In this document: positions 43,607-52,447 of the stretch, in pieces
How the letters are laid out: every line of letters starts with the position of its first letter
Position numbering within the stretch: the stretch's first letter is position 1
Assembly (NCBI RefSeq): GCF_036688685.1
Contig: NZ_JAQQPS010000009.1
Coordinates: 1 to 64,000, forward strand
From: JALYUM01 sp036688685
GTDB lineage: Bacteria > Pseudomonadota > Gammaproteobacteria > Burkholderiales > Burkholderiaceae_D
Direction: 5' to 3'
DNA length: 64,000 bases
The notes under the pieces: generated by a model
Databases searched by the model: none
Seen by the model: the letters and a program-made list of their open reading frames with translations, nothing else
Told to the model about the DNA's origin: nothing
Translations under genes and position numbers: made by a program

Positions 43607-44470
43607 GGTTCACTTTGCCCGCTGCGCCTTCAAGGAGGCACAATGTTAGCCCACCGCATCCGGCTAAATCCGAACAATGTTCAGGCAACGTCATTATCCA
43701 AAGCCGCCGGTGTTGCTCGCTTCGCCTATAACTGGGCGCTCAATGAGTGGAAACCGCAGTACGACGTTTGCCAAACAAACCCTGCGCTGCCAAAACCGAA
43801 CGAGGCTGCACTGCGTCGCCAGCTCAATGCCATCAAGCGTAGCAGTTTTCCGTGGATGCTGGAGGTAACCAAGAACGCGCCGCAAATGGCCATCATGCAA
43901 TTGGGCGACGCTTTCCAGAACTTCTTTGCGGGGCGCAGCCGCTACCCGACTTTCCGCCAGAAAGGCCGTGACGATCGTTTTACGCTCACCAACGACCAGT
44001 TCAACATTGAAGGCAAACGCATCCGCATTCCTAAACTGGGCTGGGTTCGCATGCGCGAGTCGTTGCGATATACCGGCCACGTCGTCTCGGCGATGGTCGC
44101 GCGTCATGCCGGCCACTGGTACGCCAGCATTACTGTCGATACGCCTGACGAAACGTCCTTGCCGCAAGCCGAAAACCAAGGTGCGGTTGGGGTAGACCTG
44201 GGCATTACGGCGCTGGCCACGCTGTCGACCGGTGAGAAATTTGTCGGGCCGAAGGCTTTGACAACGCTATTGAAGAAGCTGCGCCGCCTCGGACGCGGTC
44301 TGTCGAGGATGGTAAAAGGCTCACGCAACCGGGCCAAGGCCAGGCAGAAGCTGGCGCGACTACATGCGCGCATCGCCCAGCTGCGTAGCGACTGCCTGCA
44401 CAAGCTGACGACAGAGCTGACGCGCCGTTTTCATTCCATCGTCATCGAGGACCTGGTCAGAAGCGCCGGG

Positions 44471-44541
44471 AGAGCCTTGCGCTTGCAAGCGCAAGTCGCT
44501 GCGCAGGCTCGCCGCATGCGGCTCGAAACCCCTGCTACGCC
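44471..44541 (+). repeat. 71-bp palindromic segment, copy A, in tnpB
   Basis: Contains the perfect palindrome TTGCGCTTGCAAGCGCAA (44477-44494) and a second one GCCGCATGCGGC. Over 69 bp it differs from copy B at five positions; several of those changes keep a hairpin in each copy. Confidence 0.85.
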
Positions 44542-44780
44542 AACTCACCTACAAAGCAGCACGGCGCGGTGGTGAAGTCGTCGTCGCCGATCGCTGGTAT
44601 CCAAGCAGCAAGCCATGTTCAAACTGTGGGGACAAGCTCGAGAGGCTTGATCTGGGAGTCAGGCAGTGGAGCTGCCCGGTGTGCCATGCGATGCATGACC
44701 GCGACGTCAACGCGGCGATCAATTTGAGAAATCTGGCGGTAAGTTCTACCGCTGCGGCCTGTGGAGGGGATAGCTCTGGA

Positions 44781-44851
44781 ATAGCCTTGCGCTTGTAAGC
44801 GCAAGTCGCTGCGCAGGCTCGCCGCATATGGCGAGAAACCCCTGCTACGCC
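44781..44851 (+). repeat. 71-bp palindromic segment, copy B, in tnpB
   Basis: Contains TTGCGCTTGTAAGCGCAA and a hairpin CTCGCC/GGCGAG with loop GCATAT. Removing exactly these 71 bases rejoins the tnpB codons GGA and CAG, so this copy looks like a clean insertion. Its TAA ends the frame. Confidence 0.85.
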
Positions 44852-44955
44852 CAGGCGTGCAAACGCAAGGCGAAACCGGCCCCAGCGAAGCAGGAATCCA
44901 ACGGCAAGAAAACTTAGCTTCGGCTAGGTTTGCGTAAGTTTGGACGAACGGCGCT

Positions 44956-45030
44956 GAACGTCACTGCATCACGCTACACTGAACGTCACTGCATCACGCT
45001 ACACTGAACGTCACTGCATCACGCTACACT
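44956..45030. repeat. Three perfect tandem copies of a 25-bp unit
   Basis: Unit begins GAACGTCACT and ends GCTACACT; copies at 44956-44980, 44981-45005 and 45006-45030 are identical. They lie between the IS remnant and the exporter start, directly before GGAGGT. Confidence 0.95.
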
Positions 45031-45054
45031 GGAGGTCCTGCTGACCCGGCTTCC

Positions 45055-46311
45055 ATGCTACTACCCATCATGTCGACTGTTGTACCGCGTCCCCTCGCGC
45101 CGGCGCTCGCCGCCACCCCTGTTGCTGCCGTCCCTGGCACCGTCATGCGCATCCTCGGCGCGGTCGCCTTCGCCCACCTGCTCAACGACCTGATCCAGGC
45201 TATGCTGCCGTCGATCTACCCGATGCTCAAGGCCCAGTTTCACCTGAGCTTTACCCAGATCGGCCTGATCACGCTGACGTTCCAGGCCACCGCCTCCCTG
45301 TTGCAGCCCTGGATCGGCCTCTACACCGACCGCCGTCCGATCCCGTACCTGCTGCCGGTTGGCATGTGTTTTACACTCGCCGGCGTGCTGATGCTGTCGA
45401 TTGTGAACACCTTCCCGACGCTGCTGATGGCCGCGGCGTTGATCGGCATCGGTTCATCCGCCTTCCACCCGGAAGCGTCGCGCGTGGCGCGCATGGCGTC
45501 CGGCGGACGCTTTGGCTTTGCGCAGTCGCTGTTTCAGGTGGGCGGCAACAGCGGCAGCGCGCTGGGGCCGCTACTGGCCGCGGGCATCGTCGTGGGACGG
45601 GGGCAGGGCAATATCGCCTGGTTCGCGCTGTTTGCGATTCTCGCCATCGGCGTGCTGTACCGCGTTTCGCACTGGTACGCGCACCACCTGGCCACGTTCA
45701 GGCGCAAGGCCGGCGGCGCGGTCGGCCCGAACCTGTCGCAGCGGCAGATCGTCGGGGCCCTGGTGGTGCTGGCGCTGCTGGTGTTCTCGAAGTACATCTA
45801 TATGTCGAGCCTGTCGAGCTACTACACGTTTTATTTGATCGAGAAATTTTCGCTGCCGGTGGCCAGCGCGCAGATCTATCTGTTCCTGTTCCTCGCGGCG
45901 GTTGCGGCCGGCACGTTTTTGGGCGGACCGATCGGCGACCGAATCGGCAGGAAGCGCGTCATCTGGATCTCGATCCTGGGCGCCGCACCCTTTACGCTGG
46001 CGCTGCCGTACGCCAACCTGTTCTGGAGCGCGGTGCTGAGCGTCATCATCGGCTTCGTGATTTCCTCGGCGTTTTCCGCCATCGTGGTGTTCGCCCAGGA
46101 ACTGGTGCCGAACAATGTCGGCATGATCGCGGGGGTGTTCTTCGGCCTGATGTTCGGCATCAGCGGCATTGGCGCGGCCGCGATGGGGCATATCGCGGAC
46201 GTGTCCGGGATCACCCATGTCTACCAGTTGTGTTCTTACTTGCCGCTGCTGGGCATCCTGACGGTCCTGTTGCCGGACATGGAGCGCGATCAAAAAAATA
46301 GCGCGGGCTAG
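45055..46311 (+). CDS. MFS exporter, fosmidomycin-resistance (Fsr) type
   Basis: Inner-membrane drug exporter of 418 residues with twelve predicted helices. It resembles Fsr: AFAHLLNDLIQAMLPSIYPML after a short N-terminal tail, IGLITLTFQATASLLQPWIG, GSSAFHPEASRVARMASGGR (a strong Fsr-like block, about 137-156), and GGPIGDRIGRKRVI as the MFS loop motif between helices 8 and 9. An alternative start at 45070 (MSTVV) is possible; neither has a close RBS, since GGAGG is at 45031. The gene lies behind the 25-bp tandem repeats and the IS remnant, which may alter its promoter. It ends nine bases from the convergent CheW gene. Substrate inferred from family only. Confidence 0.88.
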   Translation: MLLPIMSTVVPRPLAPALAATPVAAVPGTVMRILGAVAFAHLLNDLIQAMLPSIYPMLKAQFHLSFTQIGLITLTFQATASLLQPWIGLYTDRRPIPYLLPVGMCFTLAGVLMLSIVNTFPTLLMAAALIGIGSSAFHPEASRVARMASGGRFGFAQSLFQVGGNSGSALGPLLAAGIVVGRGQGNIAWFALFAILAIGVLYRVSHWYAHHLATFRRKAGGAVGPNLSQRQIVGALVVLALLVFSKYIYMSSLSSYYTFYLIEKFSLPVASAQIYLFLFLAAVAAGTFLGGPIGDRIGRKRVIWISILGAAPFTLALPYANLFWSAVLSVIIGFVISSAFSAIVVFAQELVPNNVGMIAGVFFGLMFGISGIGAAAMGHIADVSGITHVYQLCSYLPLLGILTVLLPDMERDQKNSAG

Positions 46312-46320
46312 CGCGAGGCG

Positions 46321-47715
46321 CTACGCTGCCAGATACGGCAGCGTCTCCACATCCAGCACTTGGTAACTCTTCCTTTCGGTGGCCGCGCCGACCGTGATCA
46401 TATGCATCGCCTGGCCGCCCGGCATGCTGAAGCGCAGGCGCTCGCCGGTATTGGCCGGCAGCAACGCCACCACGTCCCTGACCAGCAAACCCACTTCGCG
46501 TTCGCCGTGGTGCACCACCATCAGGCGCGCACTGTCGAGGCTGGCGCGCGCGTCCGGCGTGCGCAAATCGATCACTGGCAGCATGCGTCCGCGCCACGAG
46601 CACTGGCCATCGATGCCGCCGGCACGCTCGGCGCTGGCCTGGTAGTCGCCCGGCAGGGGCACGATTTCGCGCAGCGCATGCATGGGCGCTGCGCACAGCT
46701 GGCCGACGTCGTAGACCACGTGCGCCGGCAACGGCGTGCGGGTCTGCTCTGCTGCTTTGGCGCGCGCGCCGGCGTCGTCCAGCGCCGGCAGGGCGTAGCG
46801 CGCCAGCAGGGCCGGGCCATCGACAAGCAGGATGCGACGCCCGGATTCTTCGGTCGCGTAGCCGAGGTAAATGTCGCTGTCCAGGCCGGCTGTAGCGGCA
46901 TCCTGCACCTGTGCGGCCTTGAAGGTGCGTACTGCCAGTACTTCATCGACCGGGAACGCCAGCGTCAGGCCGTCATGCGCCAGCACCACCGTCAGGGTAT
47001 TGCCGCCGTCCACCGCCAGCACAGTGCGGGCCGGGTTGACGACCAGCGTCAGGCGAGCGCGCCATTCGGTGGTGCCAGTGATCTCGCCACCACCGAGTGC
47101 CAGCGGCTGCAGCTGCAGGTGCCGGACGATCTCGCCCACCATGGTCGCGGGGAAGCCGAACACCGTGCTGCCGATGCGCACCAGTGCCTGGATCGCGCTG
47201 TCGGGCGCCAATTCGGTCGCGCCCGCGACGCTTGTTTGGTCCAGGTGGGCGCCGGCGCCCCAGGCGCCCACCTGGGCAATCAGGATGGCCGGATCGAGCA
47301 GCGTGATCAGCGCGTCATCGGCGCCTGTGCCGACGCTGTGGAAAAAGCCGTCGTCCTGCGCATGGTGATGGATGCGGTCGATCTGTTCTGCGGCCAGGCG
47401 CACCAGACCGTGCACGGCGTCGACCGCCAGGCCAATCGTGCGCCCGTCGACGCACAGCAGCATCACGTGCGCGGACACGCCGCCCTGCGCCGGCGGCTTG
47501 GCCATCCACTTGCACAAATCGACCACGGTGATGAGCTGGTCACGGTCGCGGAACACGCCTTCGATGGCGTCATGGCTGCGCGGCAACACGGTCAGCGCGG
47601 CCGGGCGCGGCACCACGCGCACCACGTATTCGGCGGGAATGCCGATCGCCATGCCGGCCAGTTCGACCTGCGCGAAACCGCGCGTCCCGGCGCCTGGGCT
47701 GGCTGCGGCGTCCAT
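46321..47715 (-). CDS. Triple CheW-domain chemotaxis protein
   Basis: Protein of 464 residues made of three CheW-like domains in a row (about 10-150, 175-315, 330-460). The first and third keep the usual order, as in GIPAEYVVRVVPRP, GVFRDRDQLITVVDL and WRGRMLPVIDLRTP; the middle one is more divergent. CheW couples chemoreceptors to the kinase CheA; multi-domain forms are thought to scaffold arrays. Its start codon overlaps the stop of the upstream four-PAS receptor gene (TAATG), so the two are made together. No CheA is encoded nearby, so it must plug into an array encoded elsewhere. Confidence 0.87.
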   Translation of the reverse strand: MDAAASPGAGTRGFAQVELAGMAIGIPAEYVVRVVPRPAALTVLPRSHDAIEGVFRDRDQLITVVDLCKWMAKPPAQGGVSAHVMLLCVDGRTIGLAVDAVHGLVRLAAEQIDRIHHHAQDDGFFHSVGTGADDALITLLDPAILIAQVGAWGAGAHLDQTSVAGATELAPDSAIQALVRIGSTVFGFPATMVGEIVRHLQLQPLALGGGEITGTTEWRARLTLVVNPARTVLAVDGGNTLTVVLAHDGLTLAFPVDEVLAVRTFKAAQVQDAATAGLDSDIYLGYATEESGRRILLVDGPALLARYALPALDDAGARAKAAEQTRTPLPAHVVYDVGQLCAAPMHALREIVPLPGDYQASAERAGGIDGQCSWRGRMLPVIDLRTPDARASLDSARLMVVHHGEREVGLLVRDVVALLPANTGERLRFSMPGGQAMHMITVGAATERKSYQVLDVETLPYLAA

Positions 47716-49805
47716 TAACTCGCTTGCGCCGAGCTTTGCAGTTCAGCCAGCAGCGTGGCGACATTCCGGCTGGCGTTCGACTGTTCGATCGTGGCGTCGT
47801 GGATTTCCGAGATCGACACGGTGGTATTCGCCACCGCGCGCTCGATGCGGTCGAAGGCCTGCTTGACCTGGTCGGAGAGCATGCCGCCCTCATCGACGCG
47901 GCGGTTGTTCTCGTTGATGAGCTTACCGATGTCGCGTGCGGCCTTGCCCGATTTTTCGGCCAGCTTGCGCACTTCTTCGGCCACGACCGAAAAGCCCACC
48001 CCATGTTCGCCGGCGCGCGCCGCTTCGATCGCGGCGTTGAAGGCCAGCAAATTGGTCTGGCTGGCGATGTCGCTGATGGTGTCGATGATTTCGTGCACGT
48101 CCTGCGACGACCGCTGAAGATGGCCGATCGCATCGCGTGATTTGTCCAGCAGGCCGTTGCCGTCCTTGGCCTGGATCTGGGTCTCGAAGGCGATGTCGCG
48201 CGAGCTCTGCGCATTGCGCGCGATCGTGTCGATCGACTTGGCCAGTTCATCGAGCACGCCGGTGATGCCGGCCACCTTGTTCTTCACCAGTTGCTCGCGC
48301 TGCACTTGGGTGCTGATATCCATGGCGAATTTGACCACCTTGAACGGCTTGCCATCGATGTTCATGATCGGGTTGTAGGTCGCTTGCAGCCAGACCTCGG
48401 CGCCATGCTTGCCCACGCGCCGGAAGCGCGCGCTCTTGAACTGGCCTTCGCCCAGGTCGGCCCAGAAGTGGCGGTAGACCGGGGACTGCACCAGCGCTTC
48501 GTCGCAAAACATGCTGTGGTGGCGGCCCTTGACTTCGTCGGCGGTGTAGCCGATGGTGCGGAGAAAATTGTTGTTGGCCGTGAGGATATTCCCGGCCATG
48601 TCGAATTCGATCACTGCCTGCGAGCGCGAGATGGCATCGAGTTTGCCGGCGGTTTCCGAGCTGAGCAGCTTGATCGGGGTGACATCGGTGGCGAACTTCA
48701 CCACTTTCAAGGGCTTGCCATCGATGTCGAGGATGGGGTTGTAGGAGGCCTGGATCCAGACATCGTCACCTTGCTTGTTTAAGCGGCGGTATTCGCCGGC
48801 GTTGAATTCGCCGCGCGACAGGCGTTCCCAGAAGGCCAGGTATTCCGGCGAGCGGGCGTAGTCGGCGTCGCAGAACAGGCGGTGATGCTGGCCGACCACT
48901 TCGTCGGCGCGGTACCCGAACGTGAGCAGGAAATTATCATTGGCGCGCAGCACGCGCCCGGTCAAATCGAATTCGATGACGGCTTGCACGCGCTCGATCG
49001 CGTTGATCTTGCCTTGCGAATCGACGCGGGTCAGGGTGGCGGCGGTGATGTCGCTGGCGAATTTCACCACTTTAAGCAGCTTGCCGCTGGCGTCGAAGAC
49101 CGGGTTGTACGTGGCGCTGATCCAGACCGGGACGCCGTCCTTGTCCACGCGCTTGAAGTCGCCCGAGTGTGATTGGCCGCCGACCAGGTGCTTCCAGAAA
49201 TCGGCGTACTCGCTGGTGCGTACGTACTGCGCCTCGCAGAAAATGCGATGATGCTGGCCGACGATGTCGTCCAGCGCGTAGCCGAAGGTTTGCAGGAAAT
49301 TGTCGTTGGCATGCAGTACGCGCCCTTCGAGGTCGAATTCGATGACCGCCTGCAGGCGGTCAATGGCGTCGATCTTGCCCTGGGCGTCGGCCGCGCGCGT
49401 CTTGGCGGCAGTGATGTCGCTGGCGAACTTGACGATCTTGTGGACCGCACCGTCCTCCCCGTACACTGGGTTGTACGAGGCGTGCAACCAGACCGTTTTG
49501 CCATTCGCGCCGACGCGCTCGAAGTCGCCCGAAGCAATCTGGCCCTCGCCCAGGCGCTGCCAGAAGGCCCGATAAGCCTCGCTTTCGGGGTAGCCCGGCT
49601 GGCAGAACATGCTGTGGTGCTTGCCGACGATGTCGCGCAGGGTGACGCCCATGGTGTCGAGGAACAGCGCGTTGGCATGCAAAATGGTGCCGTCGGTGCC
49701 GAACTCGATGATGGCCTGGATGCGGTGGATCGCTTCCATGATGGCGTTCTGGTCGCGCGCGTTGGTGACGGCGTTTTCGGAGTAGTAGGTGCTGTCGGAT
49801 TTCAT
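47715..49805 (-). CDS. Soluble chemoreceptor with four PAS domains (BdlA-like)
   Basis: Methyl-accepting chemotaxis-type protein of 696 residues without membrane helices. Four PAS domains repeat with a strict 122-residue period (about 20-140, 142-262, 264-384, 386-506), each with (V/I)IEF near the start, (V/K)GxHHxxFC in the middle and KFA(S/T/M)D(I/V) at the end. The conserved His-His and Cys in each PAS resemble BdlA, a biofilm-dispersal receptor. The signalling hairpin (about 510-690) has the tip DIASQTNLLAFNAAIEAARAG and is short. It is coupled to the triple-CheW gene. Bound cofactor (heme, FAD or none) is not known. Confidence 0.92.
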   Translation of the reverse strand: MKSDSTYYSENAVTNARDQNAIMEAIHRIQAIIEFGTDGTILHANALFLDTMGVTLRDIVGKHHSMFCQPGYPESEAYRAFWQRLGEGQIASGDFERVGANGKTVWLHASYNPVYGEDGAVHKIVKFASDITAAKTRAADAQGKIDAIDRLQAVIEFDLEGRVLHANDNFLQTFGYALDDIVGQHHRIFCEAQYVRTSEYADFWKHLVGGQSHSGDFKRVDKDGVPVWISATYNPVFDASGKLLKVVKFASDITAATLTRVDSQGKINAIERVQAVIEFDLTGRVLRANDNFLLTFGYRADEVVGQHHRLFCDADYARSPEYLAFWERLSRGEFNAGEYRRLNKQGDDVWIQASYNPILDIDGKPLKVVKFATDVTPIKLLSSETAGKLDAISRSQAVIEFDMAGNILTANNNFLRTIGYTADEVKGRHHSMFCDEALVQSPVYRHFWADLGEGQFKSARFRRVGKHGAEVWLQATYNPIMNIDGKPFKVVKFAMDISTQVQREQLVKNKVAGITGVLDELAKSIDTIARNAQSSRDIAFETQIQAKDGNGLLDKSRDAIGHLQRSSQDVHEIIDTISDIASQTNLLAFNAAIEAARAGEHGVGFSVVAEEVRKLAEKSGKAARDIGKLINENNRRVDEGGMLSDQVKQAFDRIERAVANTTVSISEIHDATIEQSNASRNVATLLAELQSSAQAS

Positions 49806-50071
49806 GTGAGCGTCGCCACTGGTAAGCCGTGGCGCTTTATGTCAGCAGGGCACGGAGAGTCTTGTTGGGCCGGCAGCAGGGCGGATAATCGCCTGCCTTA
49901 TGGTGCCGGAAGTTTGCAAAAGATAAATATTTATCTATGCGGAAATATGTCTTATGCACGAGAAATATTTTAATGCATAAATACAGGCAGTGCACATCTC
50001 CGCTTCGATACGCTGGAAAGATTAGATCTTTTATTTCCATACGGCAAACATTACCTGACCGAGATTATTGT
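49806..50071. other. Divergent promoter region
   Basis: 266 bp between the chemoreceptor (-) and the TPR-methyltransferase (+). The part from 49920 to 50045 is A+T-rich and must hold promoters, but no clear -35/-10 pair or operator was recognised. Confidence 0.4.
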
Positions 50072-51580
50072 ATGAACGCAACAAACCCGGGTCATGACCC
50101 CGACACCGCGCTGCAGCCGGCACTGGCACTTCACCAGCGCGGCGAGCTGGAAAAGGCGCGCACGGCCTACCTGGCGATACTCGCCACAGCGCCGCGCCAC
50201 GCGAACACGTTGCATTTGCTTGGTGTTGTAGCAAGGCAACAGGGTCGCCCGGAGGAGGCCATCGAATTGATCGCGCAAGCGATTGCCATCGATCCGCGCC
50301 AGGCCACCATGTACTGCAACCTGGGCGCAGCCTGGCAAGATATCGGTGAACCAGGCAAGGCGCTCGCCAGTTACGATGCGGCTCTGGCCCTGACGCCGGC
50401 GTACGCGCTGGCGTGGAGCAACCGCGGCAACAGCCTGCGCCAGTTGCAGCGGCTGGAGGAGGCCTGTGCCAGTTACCAGCATGCGCTGGCGTTGCGGCCG
50501 GACTATCCGGAAGCGCTCTGCAACCTCGCCATCGCCCTGCACGCGCTGCACCGCGACGCGGCGGCGCTCGATGCAGCCAGCCAGGCACTGGCCTTGCGGC
50601 CGCGCTACGTCGATGCACTGTGCGCCAGCGGCAATGCCTTGCATGGCTTGCAGCGCTTCGACGACGCCGCCGCGCAATTCGGCAAGGCGCTGGACCTCGA
50701 TGGCAAGCATGCGCAAGCCTGGTGCTGGCGCGGCATCGCGCTGCAAAAGGCCGGACGGTTGGAGGACTCGGTCGCCAGTTACCGCGCGGCGATCGCCCAG
50801 CGCCCGGGGTTTGCCGATGCGTTCCAGTTCCTCGGCAATGTGCTGCGCGCACTGGGGCAGCACGCGCCGGCCCTGGCGGCCTGGCAGCAGGCACTGGCGC
50901 TGGGTGGTGACGCCGATGCGCTGGCGTTTGCCATCGCGTCGCTCGCGCCCGGCACCGCGCCAGCCACGGCGCCGGCCGCTTACGTCACGGCCTTGTTCGA
51001 TGCCTACGCCGAACGCTTCGATACGCACCTGGTCGACACGCTCGGCTACCGCACGCCCGAACTGATCGGTGCTGCGCTGGACGCGCTCGATTTGCCGGCG
51101 GCGCTCGATACGCTCGACCTCGGTTGCGGCACAGGCTTGTGCGTCCCCGTGCTGCGCGCGCGCTCGCGCTCGCTCACCGGTGTCGACCTGTCGCCCTTGA
51201 TGCTGGAGAAAGCGCGCGCGCGCAACGCGTATGAGGTGCTGGCCTGCGCCGAGATGGGCGCGTGGTTGTCCGAGCACCGCGCGGCATTCGACCTGGTGGT
51301 GGCCGCCGATGTGCTGGTGTATGTGGGCGACCTGGCGCCGTTGCTGGGCCAGGTCGGTGTCGCCCTGCGTTCGCAGGGCTGGTTCGCCTGTTCGGTCGAG
51401 ACCCACGCCGGCGCCGGCTTTGTGTTGCAGGCGTCGAGCCGCTACGCGCATGCGCCCGGCTACGTGGAGGATGTGGTACGCGATGCAGGCCTGCGCCTGC
51501 ACGCCGCGCTCCCGGCCATCCTGCGCCGCGACCGCGATGCAGCGGTACACGGCACCATCTTTTTGTTGCAGAAGATTTAA
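50072..51580 (+). CDS. TPR-repeat protein fused to a SAM methyltransferase
   Basis: Protein of 502 residues. About seven to eight tetratricopeptide repeats fill residues 15-300 (for example TAYLAILATAPRHANTLHLLG and AWCWRGIALQKAGRLEDSVASY). The C-terminal 190 residues are a class I methyltransferase with the SAM-binding loop TLDLGCGTGLCVPVL (about 350), then LTGVDLSPLMLEKAR and LVVAADVLVYVGDL. The TPR part should bind a protein partner or substrate that the methyltransferase modifies. The frame is open upstream to 49937; the ATG at 50072 is chosen because TPR sequence begins just after it. Target unknown. Confidence 0.88.
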   Translation: MNATNPGHDPDTALQPALALHQRGELEKARTAYLAILATAPRHANTLHLLGVVARQQGRPEEAIELIAQAIAIDPRQATMYCNLGAAWQDIGEPGKALASYDAALALTPAYALAWSNRGNSLRQLQRLEEACASYQHALALRPDYPEALCNLAIALHALHRDAAALDAASQALALRPRYVDALCASGNALHGLQRFDDAAAQFGKALDLDGKHAQAWCWRGIALQKAGRLEDSVASYRAAIAQRPGFADAFQFLGNVLRALGQHAPALAAWQQALALGGDADALAFAIASLAPGTAPATAPAAYVTALFDAYAERFDTHLVDTLGYRTPELIGAALDALDLPAALDTLDLGCGTGLCVPVLRARSRSLTGVDLSPLMLEKARARNAYEVLACAEMGAWLSEHRAAFDLVVAADVLVYVGDLAPLLGQVGVALRSQGWFACSVETHAGAGFVLQASSRYAHAPGYVEDVVRDAGLRLHAALPAILRRDRDAAVHGTIFLLQKI

Positions 51581-52275
51581 GGTTTTGGCCCGAACGTCAG
51601 CGTGAATTCGGCGACGCCGTCAACCCCGCCAGACACCACGTCGCCCGGGTTCAGCGCGCCGACGCCGGAGGGCGTGCCGGTATATATCAGGTCGCCCGGC
51701 GCCAGGGTTACCAGGCGCGACAGGGCGGCGATCACTTCCGGAATCGACCAGATCATGTCGCTGAGTAAACCTTCCTGCTTGCGCACGCCGTTCACATCGA
51801 GCCAGATGGTGTTGCCTTCCGGATGGCCGAGGGTGCTCGCGGGAATCAAGGGGGTGCAGGGCGCCGAGGCGTCGAAGCCCTTGGCCATGTCCCACGGGCG
51901 CCCGATCTCCTTGGCGGCGGCCTGCAAATCGCGCCGGGTCAGGTCGAGGCCGACACCATAGCCCCACACCGTGTCCATGGCATCGGCCAGGTCGATGTTG
52001 GTGCCACCCTTGCCCAGCGCCACCACCAGTTCGATTTCGTGGTGCAGATCGGACGTGGCGGTGGGGTAGGGCACGGTGCCGCTGGCGGCAATCACCGCGT
52101 CAGCTGGCTTGGAGAAAAAAAACGGCGGTTCACGGTCCGGGTCACTTCCCATTTCGCGAGCGTGGGCGGCGTAGTTGCGGCCGACGCAAAACACGCGGCG
52201 GATCGGGAAGCGCGCCAGCGTCCCGGCCACGGCGACAGAGGGAACGGCAGGCTGGGTAATCACATAATCGGTCAT
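51577..52275 (-). CDS. Fumarylacetoacetate hydrolase-family protein
   Basis: C-C bond hydrolase/isomerase of 232 residues. Signatures: IRRVFCVGRNYAAHAREMG at about 28-46, PFFFSKPADAV, the metal-binding DLHHEIELVVALGKGG (Glu pair about 78), GYGVGLDLTRRDLQ and PGDLIYTGTPSGVG. This order is that of fumarylpyruvate hydrolase-like enzymes in aromatic degradation, but no other such gene is present, so the substrate is open. GGAG lies four nt before the ATG. It ends within the last bases of the convergent TPR-methyltransferase gene (4-bp overlap). Confidence 0.9.
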   Translation of the reverse strand: MTDYVITQPAVPSVAVAGTLARFPIRRVFCVGRNYAAHAREMGSDPDREPPFFFSKPADAVIAASGTVPYPTATSDLHHEIELVVALGKGGTNIDLADAMDTVWGYGVGLDLTRRDLQAAAKEIGRPWDMAKGFDASAPCTPLIPASTLGHPEGNTIWLDVNGVRKQEGLLSDMIWSIPEVIAALSRLVTLAPGDLIYTGTPSGVGALNPGDVVSGGVDGVAEFTLTFGPKP

Positions 52276-52447
52276 GGAACTCCAATGGAAAAATAAAGGT
52301 CACCGCAGATTTTAGCCCAGCGCACGATAGGCTGGGCTACGGCAAGAGATTTTAGAACTGTGTAAAATGAGTGCTTACTTTATAGCAAGACTATTGGCAG
52401 GGTGGAAGAGGCGGGTCCTCACGCAGCGCCGGTAGCAAGCTGCCACC
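52276..52447. other. Divergent spacer with a hairpin
   Basis: 172 bp between the FAH-family gene and the hybrid kinase gene. A 9-bp stem TAGCCCAGC/GCTGGGCTA (52313-52339) with a 9-nt loop is the only clear element; its role is unknown. Confidence 0.5.

Larger units (their letters stand above)
43643..44917 (+). pseudogene. tnpB: tnpB (RNA-guided nuclease of IS605/IS607 type), disrupted
   Basis: Starts at an ATG behind AAGGAGG. The first 270 residues read as normal TnpB: MLAHRIRLNPN, RFAYNWALNEW, GVDLGITALATLS (RuvC Asp) and HSIVIEDL (RuvC Glu). The roughly 24 residues that should follow are replaced by a 71-bp segment (44471-44541), and the frame shifts. The next part, LLRQLTYKAARRGGEVVV, CSNCG/CPVC zinc finger and HDRDVNAAINL (third RuvC residue), is in another frame. 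A second copy of the segment (44781-44851) then interrupts the tail; beyond it the original end AKPAPAKQESNGKKT is readable to a TAG at 44915. The intact protein would have been about 400 residues. No functional product is expected. Confidence 0.85.
43547..44950 (+). mobile_element. Decayed IS607-like element
   Basis: Approximate extent of an insertion element made of a tnpA remnant, a broken tnpB and a right-end hairpin (AACTTAGC, TTCG loop, GCTAGGTT at 44911-44930). No target duplication is expected for this family. The left boundary may lie a little further upstream and the right boundary near 44950 is an estimate. Confidence 0.65.

Noticed and set aside
44471..44541. Copy A as the natural right end of the insertion element
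   Set aside because: TnpB zinc-finger and RuvC-III sequence continue after it, and the original stop codon and right-end hairpin lie near 44915-44930.
44956..45030. CRISPR array
   Set aside because: The 25-bp units are directly adjacent with no spacers, so this is a simple tandem repeat.
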